Below are positions 17,300 through 24,014 of a stretch of DNA of 41,914 nt, one piece after another. The notes beneath the pieces are model-generated. The model was not told where the DNA came from, did not search any database, and saw nothing but the letters and a program-made list of their open reading frames with translations. Both the position numbers and the translations under genes were made by a program. Positions within the stretch are counted from its first letter, which is position 1; the number at the start of each line of letters is the position of its first letter. This stretch comes from Bacillota bacterium (GTDB taxonomy: Bacteria > Bacillota > SHA-98 > Ch115). The DNA lies in NCBI GenBank assembly GCA_012842565.1, contig DUSO01000157.1, positions 1 through 41,914 of the forward strand, given 5' to 3'.

Positions 17300-18327
17300 T
17301 TACAACGAATGGGACGACTGCTGAGGTGAGGGGGCGGGGCGCCGGCGTGGCCGGTATCGGGAGCGCTGTCCCGGAGAAGGTCCTTACCAATTTTGATCTC
17401 GAGAAAATGGTTGATACAAGCGACCAGTGGATCGTCGAGAGGACGGGGATTCGCGAAAGGCGCATCGCCCCTCATGGGGTCGCAACTTCCGACCTCGCAG
17501 AGCTTGCAGCGAGGCGCGCCCTTGAGGACGCAGGCATCGCGCCGGAGGATGTGGACCTGATAATTGTAGCAACCGTAACCCCTGATATGATCTTCCCGTC
17601 CGCCTCCTGCATCGTCCAGGCCAAGCTTGGAGCCGGCAAGGCGGCCGCCTTTGACATCTCCGCCGGGTGCTCCGGGTTTATCTATGGTCTCGTAACGGGG
17701 GCCCAATTCATAAGTGCCGGCACCTATGACACCGTCCTGGTCATTGGTGCGGAGGTCCTCTCGCGAATAGTGGACTGGTCCCACCGCAATACGTGCGTCC
17801 TTTTTGGGGACGGTGCCGGAGCCTGCGTCTTGCGCCCGGCCGGCGGGGGCGATGGCATAATCTCCGCCGTCATCGGCGCCGATGGCAGCCGCGGAGATAT
17901 GCTCAAATTACCAGCGGGTGGGTCTCTCCTTCCTGCCTCCCAGGATACTGTGGCGGGCCGCCTCCACTACATTCACATGGAAGGCAACCAGGTGTATAAA
18001 TTCGCCGTGAGGATCCTGGCCGATGCCTCGCGGCAGGCCCTGGAGGCAGCCGGGGTTACGGCCGAAGACTTAAGCCTTTTTATCCCCCACCAAGCAAACC
18101 GCAGGCTAATGGATATAGCCGCTGAGAGGCTCGGGGCCCAGGACAAGGTGTATTCCAATGTAGAACGCTACGGCAATACATCTGCCGCTTCCATCCCGAT
18201 CGCCCTCGATGAGGCGGTGCGAGAAGGCAGGGTGAAGGATGGTGACCTCATCCTCCTGACCGCATTCGGGGCCGGGCTCACCTGGGGATCGACCGTCATA
18301 AGGTGGTGCAAGGACAGGCTCAAGTAA
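17293..18327 (+). CDS. fabH: Beta-ketoacyl-ACP synthase III
   Basis: Condenses acetyl-CoA (or branched acyl-CoA) with malonyl-ACP to start fatty-acid synthesis. The catalytic triad is C126 (AGCSGF), H266 (PHQANRR) and N295 (GNTSAAS). Its 344 residues include about 16 extra at the N-terminus before GVAGIGSAVPEKVL. It overlaps plsX by 7 bp. Because leu/ilv genes are near, branched-chain priming is conceivable, but nothing in the sequence proves it. No fabK follows, although many Clostridia have one at this point. Confidence 0.97.
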   Translation: MVVTTNGTTAEVRGRGAGVAGIGSAVPEKVLTNFDLEKMVDTSDQWIVERTGIRERRIAPHGVATSDLAELAARRALEDAGIAPEDVDLIIVATVTPDMIFPSASCIVQAKLGAGKAAAFDISAGCSGFIYGLVTGAQFISAGTYDTVLVIGAEVLSRIVDWSHRNTCVLFGDGAGACVLRPAGGGDGIISAVIGADGSRGDMLKLPAGGSLLPASQDTVAGRLHYIHMEGNQVYKFAVRILADASRQALEAAGVTAEDLSLFIPHQANRRLMDIAAERLGAQDKVYSNVERYGNTSAASIPIALDEAVREGRVKDGDLILLTAFGAGLTWGSTVIRWCKDRLK

Positions 18328-18364
18328 TGGATAGCCCTTTGGTGCAACGTCAAGGAGGTTTCGT

Positions 18365-19309
18365 GTGAGGAGAAAAGTAGCATTCCTTTTCCCGGGACAA
18401 GGATCGCAGTATGTGGGAATGGGGCGGTCTCTTTACGAGGAGAGCGCAGATGCGCGGGCGGTATTTGATGAAGCGGACGAGGTTCTGGGCTTTGCCCTGT
18501 CGGAAATCATATTTTCCGGCCCGGAGAGCGCCTTAAACCTTACTTACAACACACAGCCCGCCATACTTACAATGAGCATCGCCATCCTCAGGACGCTCGA
18601 GCATGAGGGTATCCAGGCAGACGTCGTGACGGGCCACAGCCTCGGCACCTATGGAGCACTGGTGGCGGCCGGGAGCATGGATTTCTCGGATGCAGTCAAG
18701 GTCGTGAGGAGGCGTGGTCGCCTGATGCAGGATGCCGTGGAGCCGGGTCTCGGAGCCATGGCGGCCATTATAGGCCTCGATGCCGGGGCCGTGAGCTTGG
18801 CCTGTGAGAGGGCGAGCCGGTTGGGCGTCGTCGCGCCCGCGAACTTCAACGGACCGGACCAGGTCGTGATCTCCGGGGAGCGAGAGGCTGTCGAGAATGC
18901 CGTCCAGGAGGCAAAAGGACTCGGGGCAAGGAGAGCAGTTTTCCTGCCTGTGAGCGGCCCGTTTCATTCGAGCCTCATGGCAGGCGTTGAGGCCCCACTC
19001 TTGGATTTCCTCGAAGGCGTCGTCATTTCACGTCCCCGGGTACCTTTTGTCGCCGATACTGAGGCTAGATATCTGCAGGACCCCCTGGAGATACGCCGCT
19101 ACCTTGCACGCCAGGTGGCAAGCCCGGTGAGGTTTACCGAGGTGCTCAGGTTGCTTTCTGCCGAAGGGGTGGAGGTCTTTGTAGAGGTGGGGCCAGGCCA
19201 AGTCTTGAGCGGATTTACGAAAAGAACCATAGAAAACTCAAGCGTGTTTTCCCTCGATCCCTGTAAGGGTGGCAAGGCCGCACTTGAGTTTCTGAGGGAG
19301 GTCCTATAG
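18365..19309 (+). CDS. fabD: Malonyl-CoA:ACP transacylase
   Basis: Loads malonate from CoA onto ACP. It starts with GTG behind AAGGAGG and has 314 residues. FPGQGSQYVGMG (9-20) and the nucleophile S92 in GHSLG are present, as is the histidine region PVSGPFHSSLM. The usual GHSLGE(Y/F) motif reads GHSLGTY: threonine replaces the near-invariant glutamate after the nucleophile elbow. The arginine expected at about 117 is within VVRRRGRLMQDA. It lies 37 bp after fabH and 1 bp before fabG. Confidence 0.95.
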   Translation: MRRKVAFLFPGQGSQYVGMGRSLYEESADARAVFDEADEVLGFALSEIIFSGPESALNLTYNTQPAILTMSIAILRTLEHEGIQADVVTGHSLGTYGALVAAGSMDFSDAVKVVRRRGRLMQDAVEPGLGAMAAIIGLDAGAVSLACERASRLGVVAPANFNGPDQVVISGEREAVENAVQEAKGLGARRAVFLPVSGPFHSSLMAGVEAPLLDFLEGVVISRPRVPFVADTEARYLQDPLEIRRYLARQVASPVRFTEVLRLLSAEGVEVFVEVGPGQVLSGFTKRTIENSSVFSLDPCKGGKAALEFLREVL

Positions 19310-19310
19310 T

Positions 19311-20054
19311 ATGAAGCTGGCAGGCAGGGTTGCCATCATAACCGGGGCGTCAAAGGGGATTGGTAGGGCCGTGGCGCTTGCCATGGCATCGGAGGGTGCC
19401 GGTGTCATTGCCCTGGGAAATACCGATGTGGCAGGGGCGGAGGATGTAGCCAGGCGCATAGTCGAGGGTGGCGGGCAGGCCCTTGCCATGAAGGCGGATG
19501 TGAGGAACGCCGACGAGATACAGGCTGTGCTCCGCGCCGCCCTTGAGCGATTTGGGTCGGTGGACATACTGGTCAATAATGCGGGGATAACGAGGGATAA
19601 CTTCATCTTCAGGATGACCGAGGATGAATGGCTGGAGGTCATGGATGTCAACCTCAAGGGGGCATTCCTCACAACCAAGATCATCGGCCACCAGATGTTC
19701 AGGCAGAGGGCCGGGAGGATCATAAACATCTCGTCTGTTGTCGGACTTAGGGGGAATCCAGGCCAGGCAAACTACTCGTCGTCCAAGGCGGGGATCATCG
19801 GCCTGACCAAGACCGCGGCGCGTGAGTTTGCAGGGCGCGGGGTAACGGTAAATGCGATTGCGCCGGGTTTCATCGCTACGCAAATGACCGAAAGGCTGCC
19901 AGAGGCTTCCAAGACTGCGCTCTTGAGCCTTGTACCACTGGGGCGGCCGGGTACTCCCGAGGAGGTCGCCAGGGTGGCGGTATTCCTGGCATCTGACGAT
20001 GCGTCGTACATAACCGGGCAGGTTATCTGCGTCGATGGCGGGATGACCATGTAA
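19311..20054 (+). CDS. fabG: 3-oxoacyl-ACP reductase
   Basis: NADPH-dependent short-chain dehydrogenase that reduces beta-ketoacyl-ACP. The 247 residues have the Rossmann motif TGASKGIG (12-19), NNAGIT, the active-site serine region NISSVVGLRGNPGQANYSSS, and YSSSKAG carrying the catalytic Tyr-Lys pair. The C-terminal VDGGMTM is typical of FabG. It is 1 bp from fabD, so translation is coupled. Confidence 0.97.
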   Translation: MKLAGRVAIITGASKGIGRAVALAMASEGAGVIALGNTDVAGAEDVARRIVEGGGQALAMKADVRNADEIQAVLRAALERFGSVDILVNNAGITRDNFIFRMTEDEWLEVMDVNLKGAFLTTKIIGHQMFRQRAGRIINISSVVGLRGNPGQANYSSSKAGIIGLTKTAAREFAGRGVTVNAIAPGFIATQMTERLPEASKTALLSLVPLGRPGTPEEVARVAVFLASDDASYITGQVICVDGGMTM

Positions 20055-20087
20055 TACTCGAGGGGCACCGGAAAGGGGGTGACTCTT

Positions 20088-20354
20088 GTGGAGGAGGAAC
20101 TCGACGCCATGAGTCAAGAGATTTACGATAAGGTGAAGAAGATAATCGTGCGTGAGGCTAGAGTCGATGAGTCGTTGGTGACGCTTGATGCCACAATGAA
20201 CGACCTATATGCTGATTCAGCCACGCGGATGAGCATTGCGGATGAGCTCGATCGCGAGTATAACCTCGGCACGCTAGACGTGGAAATAGCCGAGGATACG
20301 ACGGTTGGGGATATAGTCAGTTATATCCGCGAGCACCTGGAGGACCAGGAGTAA
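20088..20354 (+). CDS. acpP: Acyl carrier protein, divergent at the phosphopantetheine motif
   Basis: Small four-helix carrier in the normal acpP slot between fabG and fabF. AAAGGGGGTGA ends five bases before the GTG at 20088 (88 residues). An internal ATG at 20109 (81 residues, MSQEIYDKVKKII) behind GGAGGAGG is an alternative. The phosphopantetheine serine is kept, but the universal DSL motif reads DSA (gat tca gcc at 20214-20222). The region before it is LYAD rather than LGAD, and helix II (TRMSIADELDREY) lacks the usual acidic DTVELVMALEEEF pattern. The C-terminal TTVGDIVSYI is standard. It may be the main ACP of a divergent lineage or a specialised carrier. Confidence 0.85.
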   Translation: MEEELDAMSQEIYDKVKKIIVREARVDESLVTLDATMNDLYADSATRMSIADELDREYNLGTLDVEIAEDTTVGDIVSYIREHLEDQE

Positions 20355-20380
20355 GCGCGACTGTTTCTGGGGTGAGGGAA

Positions 20381-21622
20381 TTGAGCCGTAGAGTGGTGAT
20401 CACCGGTATCGGCGTCGTAAGCCCGATAGGTATCGGGAGGCAAGCCTATTTTGATGCCCTGTCTCGTGGCAAGAATGGAATAGACAGGGTTACGAGCTTC
20501 GACGCCTCCCCTTTTCGAACGCAGATGGCGGGCGAGGTAAAGGGCTTTGATCCCGAGGCCTACATGGGCCCGCGCGAGGCCTATAGAATGGATCGCTTCG
20601 CCCAGTTTGCCGTTGCCAGCGCAAGGCAGGCAGTAGAAGACGCAGGTCTCACCATAAGCCCGGAGCTGAGAGACAGGGCCGGTGTAGTCATGGGGTGCGG
20701 GATCGGGGGCATCAGAACCCTCGAGGAGCAAGCAAAGGGCCTCCATGTTGAAGGCCCCCGGAGGGTGAGCCCGTTCTTTGTCCCCATGATGATTTCCAAT
20801 ATGTCCTCGGGACAGGTCGCCATTTCTCTCAACCTGCGGGGTCCCAATATCACTCTTACCACGGCATGCGCGGCATCTACGCACGCTATAGGCGAGGCTT
20901 TCCGCATCATCGCTCGCGGCGAAGCCGACGTCATGATCGCGGGGGGGACAGAAGCAGCGGTCACGCCGCTAGGATTTGCGGGCTTCTGCGCCCTCCGCGC
21001 CATGTCGCGGCGCAATGATGACCCCACCCGCGCCATGAGGCCTTTTGACAAAGACAGGGATGGCTTCGTGATGGGCGAAGGGGCAGGGGCCATCGTAATG
21101 GAATCCTTAGAACATGCTCTTTCACGCAATGCAAACATCTATGCGGAGATGGCCGGTTACGGGCAGACCTGTGATGCTCACCATATAGTTGAACCTGACC
21201 CAACAGGAGAACAGCCGGCGAGGGCGATGGCGCTTGCCCTGCGTGATGCCGGCCTCACCCCGACGGATGTAGATTATATAAACGCCCATGGCACTTCCAC
21301 GGTCCTTAACGACCGCTGCGAGACCCTGGCCATCAAGCGCGTGTTCGGAAGCCATGCATACAAGTTGAAAGTCAGTTCGACCAAGGGCATGACGGGCCAC
21401 CTCCTAGGCGCTGCGGGGGCCGTGGAGGCAATCGCCTGCGTGTTCGCGATAGCCACGGGAATCGTCCCGCCCACCATAAACTATGAGACACCTGACCCCG
21501 AACTCGACCTCGACTACGTGCCAAATTCGGCGGTCAAGGCCGACGTAAGGGTGGCGATGTCTAACTCCTTTGGGTTCGGCGGACATAACGCTGTTATCGT
21601 GATGAAGAGGTTCGAACCTTGA
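20381..21622 (+). CDS. fabF: Beta-ketoacyl-ACP synthase II
   Basis: Elongating condensing enzyme. I choose the TTG at 20381, since GGTGA sits five bases upstream and the protein then begins SRRVVITGIGVVSPIG like its relatives (413 residues). A GTG at 20372 is in frame but lies inside the ribosome site. The catalytic triad is C163 (TACAAS), H303 (NAHGTST) and H340 (MTGHLLGAAG). It is the last gene of the fab cluster, followed after about 100 bp by rnc. fabZ and an enoyl reductase (fabK/fabI) are missing from this cluster and must be elsewhere. Confidence 0.97.
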   Translation: MSRRVVITGIGVVSPIGIGRQAYFDALSRGKNGIDRVTSFDASPFRTQMAGEVKGFDPEAYMGPREAYRMDRFAQFAVASARQAVEDAGLTISPELRDRAGVVMGCGIGGIRTLEEQAKGLHVEGPRRVSPFFVPMMISNMSSGQVAISLNLRGPNITLTTACAASTHAIGEAFRIIARGEADVMIAGGTEAAVTPLGFAGFCALRAMSRRNDDPTRAMRPFDKDRDGFVMGEGAGAIVMESLEHALSRNANIYAEMAGYGQTCDAHHIVEPDPTGEQPARAMALALRDAGLTPTDVDYINAHGTSTVLNDRCETLAIKRVFGSHAYKLKVSSTKGMTGHLLGAAGAVEAIACVFAIATGIVPPTINYETPDPELDLDYVPNSAVKADVRVAMSNSFGFGGHNAVIVMKRFEP

Positions 21623-21724
21623 GAGACTTGACGGATTTGATCCCCAGTGAGCCGCCGGGCGGCATCCTGCGGCGGGAGCCAGGCAAACCCCGCGAAGGCG
21701 GCTTACGGGATGGGAGGTTGAAGC

Positions 21725-22426
21725 TTGGTGGAACCTGATCTCGGTGAGCTTGAGAAAGCTCTCGGGGTCTCATTCAAGGCCAAGGATTTACTGCTGCGCG
21801 CCATAACTCATAGCTCCTACGAGGGGCCAGCCGGCTCTTGCGACAATGAGCGTCTCGAATTCCTGGGCGATGCAGTGCTGAAGCTCGCCCTCTGCGACTA
21901 CGTATTCGAGAGCTACCCGGAGGCCGATGAGGGTGAGCTGTCGAGCCTGGTAGCTTTTGGGGCAAGCGAGGCTACCTTGTCCCGCGTGGCCTCCCGGATG
22001 GGGCTCGGTAGCTTCCTTCGCATCGGCAAAGGCCTCGAGCTTGCCGGAGGCCGCCAGCAACCCTCGATACTCGCCGACCTTTTTGAGGCCATCCTGGGCG
22101 CTGTCTATTTAGACAGGGGGTTTGACGTAGCAAGCCTCTTTGTGAGGCGTGAACTTGCCCCGGAGTTGCCATCCCCCACTCGCGTAAAACCATGGAAAAC
22201 CAATAAGACAAAGCTGCAAGAGATACTCCAACGAGAGCGGAGGCGCGTCCCTACCTACGAGTGCATCTCACAGCACGGACCCGACCACGCCAAGGTCTTC
22301 AAGGTAAGGGCCATGCTGGGGGAAGTGATACTGGGCGAAGGCACGGGCAAGAGCAAGAAAGAAGCCGAGGAGAATGCAGCCGGAGAGGCCATTGCCCGGC
22401 TGTGGGAAATCGGTATATTTCGTTAG
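21725..22426 (+). CDS. rnc: Ribonuclease III
   Basis: Double-strand-specific endonuclease for rRNA processing and RNA turnover. The signature NERLEFLGDAVL is at 41-52, giving metal ligands E42, D49, D118 and E121. A dsRNA-binding domain spans about 160-230 (KTKLQEILQ start, GTGKSKKEAEENAAGEAI end). It starts with TTG behind GGGAGG; a GTG three bases later is equally possible. 233 residues. rnc normally directly precedes smc in Bacillota, but here spoVS and a sigma factor lie between them. Confidence 0.97.
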   Translation: MVEPDLGELEKALGVSFKAKDLLLRAITHSSYEGPAGSCDNERLEFLGDAVLKLALCDYVFESYPEADEGELSSLVAFGASEATLSRVASRMGLGSFLRIGKGLELAGGRQQPSILADLFEAILGAVYLDRGFDVASLFVRRELAPELPSPTRVKPWKTNKTKLQEILQRERRRVPTYECISQHGPDHAKVFKVRAMLGEVILGEGTGKSKKEAEENAAGEAIARLWEIGIFR

Positions 22427-22456
22427 TGCGTCAAGATCCGAGAAATTCTGTATATT

Positions 22457-22485
22457 GAAGGACAAAATGGGAAAACGTTGAATAG
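22457..22485 (+). promoter_or_regulatory. Candidate SigH-dependent promoter of spoVS
   Basis: The B. subtilis SigH consensus is RnAGGAwWW, 11-12 bp, RnnGAATww. Here GAAGGACAA (22457-22465), an 11-bp spacer and GTTGAATAG (22477-22485) match at every position but two of the weak W/w sites. B. subtilis spoVS is also SigH-dependent, and a SigH-like factor is encoded just downstream. Confidence 0.6.
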
Positions 22486-22507
22486 TACATAGAAGGAGAT
22501 AGCCCAG

Positions 22508-22519
22508 ATGGAACCCTGA
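22508..22519 (+). other. Possible 3-codon leader ORF before spoVS
   Basis: GAAGGAG (22492-22498) lies nine bases before ATG GAA CCC TGA. It would encode only Met-Glu-Pro. spoVS has its own GGGGGGAT site, so this may be a decoy, a coupling device or chance. Confidence 0.25.
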
Positions 22520-22540
22520 AGCCTTAGGGGGGATAGGCGA

Positions 22541-22801
22541 ATGGAGGTACTAAAGGTATCAGCTCAATCCAAACCCAAATCTGTTGCGGGTGCCCTTGCC
22601 GCCGTGGTCAGGGAAAGGGGTTCCGCCGAAGTCCAGGCTGTGGGGGCGGGAGCAGTAAATCAGGCCATAAAAGCCATCGCGATCACAAGGGGTTTTGTCG
22701 CACCCAACGGGATCGACCTCGTTGCCATTCCTGCGTTTGCCGAGATCCAGATCGATGGGGAGGAGAGGACGGCAATCAAGTTTATCGTTGAACCTCGTTA
22801 G
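22541..22801 (+). CDS. spoVS: Stage V sporulation protein S
   Basis: Small Alba-like-fold protein of 86 residues, strongly conserved among spore formers; in B. subtilis it influences septation and coat assembly. The sequence begins MEVLKVSAQSKPKSVAGALA and keeps VQAVGAGAVNQAIKAIAI and IDLVAIPAF, which are diagnostic. It starts with ATG behind GGGGGGATAGGCG. A SigH-type promoter lies about 60 bp upstream and an intrinsic terminator about 50 bp downstream, so it looks like a single-gene transcript. SpoVS also occurs in some non-spore-formers, so it is not proof of sporulation. Confidence 0.96.
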   Translation: MEVLKVSAQSKPKSVAGALAAVVRERGSAEVQAVGAGAVNQAIKAIAITRGFVAPNGIDLVAIPAFAEIQIDGEERTAIKFIVEPR

Positions 22802-22853
22802 GCTTCACACCGCTTGACATATCTGCCGTGCCGGGTCCTTGCACGCGCGCCCT

Positions 22854-22897
22854 GCCCGTTGCCCGGGGTTTCCCCTGGAGGGACGGGCTCTTTTGTT
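22854..22897 (+). terminator. Intrinsic terminator after spoVS
   Basis: GCCCGT (22854-22859) pairs with ACGGGC (22883-22888). CCC/GGG and GGGG-TTT-CCCC stems lie inside, and a TCTTTTGTT tail follows. Confidence 0.75.
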
Positions 22898-22996
22898 CCG
22901 TTCGAGTATATCCGCCAGGTGTGAATATATCCCGGGGGTTGCAAATATACATTTAGGGAAAGGCTTGACCACGTTTCGCCTCCGGGAGGGATAAGC

Positions 22997-23680
22997 GTGA
23001 CTAACCAGGAAAGGGACGTCGAGCTCTTGACCAGGGCACGGCAGGGGAATGAGCAAGCTAAGGAGACCCTGGTAAAGAAGTACATGCCGATGGTAAGGCA
23101 CATAGTGACGGGCTACTGCCCCTATGGCTCACCAGAGGCCGAAGACATGGTCCAGGAGGGCCTGATAGGGCTGCTTGACGCTGTAAACGAATACGATTGC
23201 GGGCAGGATAAAGTCAAGTTTAGCTCCTTTGCTTATCTCTGCGTTGTCCGAAAGATATATAACTATATACGCCGGGCCAACAACAGCAAGCACAGGGCCC
23301 TGACGGGCGCTATATCGCTCCAGTCATATATCGATGGAGACGAGGGCCGGACCGTGATGGACCTTCTCAGCAGCTCGCAGCTGGATCCTGTCGAGGAATA
23401 TGAGGAGAAATGGACAAGCCAGAGGCTCCGCCAGGTTTTACATAACCACCTCTCGATGTTTGAATACGCAGTGGTGGTACTGCTCCTCAAGGGCTTTTCA
23501 CTCCGGGAGATCCAGCGAAAGGTAGGGGTTGACGTAAAGTCGATTGACAATGCCAGGACCCGCGCCCGGGCGAAACTGAGTCGAATCATGAACAGGTACG
23601 GTTCCCTTGTCAGCCACGAGGTCCCGGACAGGGTCAGAAAGCGTCAGGACCTCTACCTGAAGGTGAGAGTTACCCTGTGA
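22997..23680 (+). CDS. sigH: Sigma-70 family factor of the SigH type
   Basis: RNA polymerase sigma factor of 227 residues. Region 2 is ARQGNEQAKETLVKKYMPMV through EDMVQEGLIGLLDAVNEYD and FSSFAYLCVVRKIYNYI; region 4 is LLLKGFSLREIQRKVGV. Two phrases match SigH specifically: GRTVMDLL...LDPVEEY in the linker and VDVKSIDNARTRARAKL near the end. GTG start behind GGGAGGGATAA. In Bacillota the main sigH sits near rlmB and secE, so this copy beside spoVS and smc may be a paralogue or a relocated gene. The C-terminal ~25 residues are Arg/Lys-rich and unlike typical SigH. The specificity call is moderate; the family call is sure. Confidence 0.85.
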   Translation: MTNQERDVELLTRARQGNEQAKETLVKKYMPMVRHIVTGYCPYGSPEAEDMVQEGLIGLLDAVNEYDCGQDKVKFSSFAYLCVVRKIYNYIRRANNSKHRALTGAISLQSYIDGDEGRTVMDLLSSSQLDPVEEYEEKWTSQRLRQVLHNHLSMFEYAVVVLLLKGFSLREIQRKVGVDVKSIDNARTRARAKLSRIMNRYGSLVSHEVPDRVRKRQDLYLKVRVTL

Positions 23681-23846
23681 CCTCGTGACTCCCGGAAGGT
23701 CCCCCGATGGGCACTCAGGGAACTGCGTCGCGGTAACGGGGGGCGGCTATATAATCGAATCGCTGTATCCTCACCCACCGCGCGCATGCCGCCCGTCCAC
23801 CCGCAGGGGCCCAGCCGCAGGGGGTGTTTCCTTTTATGGGGTCCTA

Positions 23847-23855
23847 TGCTACAAT
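23847..23855 (+). promoter_or_regulatory. Candidate extended -10 promoter of smc
   Basis: TG-C-TACAAT (TG at 23847-23848, TACAAT at 23850-23855) is a good extended -10. The -35 position (about 23827-23832) is poor. It would give a ~150-nt leader that contains the repeat array. Confidence 0.4.
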
Positions 23856-23910
23856 ACAGGTGCGGTATCCAGGGTTTTGAAGGTGCCTCCGCGTATCCGC
23901 ATGGCCCTGC

Positions 23911-24000
23911 CCCGGGGCCTGCACCCGGGGGCTTGTATCCCGGGGTGCCTTGTGTCCCGGAGCCTGCGTCTCGGGATGTCTTGTGTCCCCGGGGGCTTTG
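23911..24000 (+). repeat. Six degenerate 13-17-bp tandem repeats ending at the smc ribosome site
   Basis: Units begin at 23911, 23924, 23939, 23956, 23970 and 23987. The consensus is CCCGGGGnCTTGTGT. Most units hold a self-complementary CCCGGG, so any two can pair and several hairpins are possible in the mRNA. The last unit ends one base before the GGGGGGAG ribosome site. Confidence 0.7.
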
Positions 24001-24014
24001 CGGGGGGAGAGATA

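Larger units (their letters stand above)
23681..24014 (+). other. 334-bp non-coding region before smc
   Basis: The smc frame stays open through this stretch but has no ribosome site before 24015 and its composition looks non-coding. It holds an extended -10 candidate (23847-23855), a second lone TATAAT (23750-23755) and a six-unit GC-rich repeat (23911-24000). I see no other gene. Confidence 0.7.

Noticed and set aside
22902-22926. SigH-type promoter for the sigH-like gene itself (GAAT at 22923-22926)
   Set aside because: The -35 position has only a 2/4 match to AGGA and the preceding R position is wrong.
23750-23755. TATAAT in the smc leader as a promoter
   Set aside because: The matching -35 position is GC-rich with no resemblance to TTGACA.
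23685-24014. 110-residue N-terminal extension of SMC
   Set aside because: The SMC family begins at the 24015 TTG; the extension has no ribosome site and is encoded by the repeat-rich leader.
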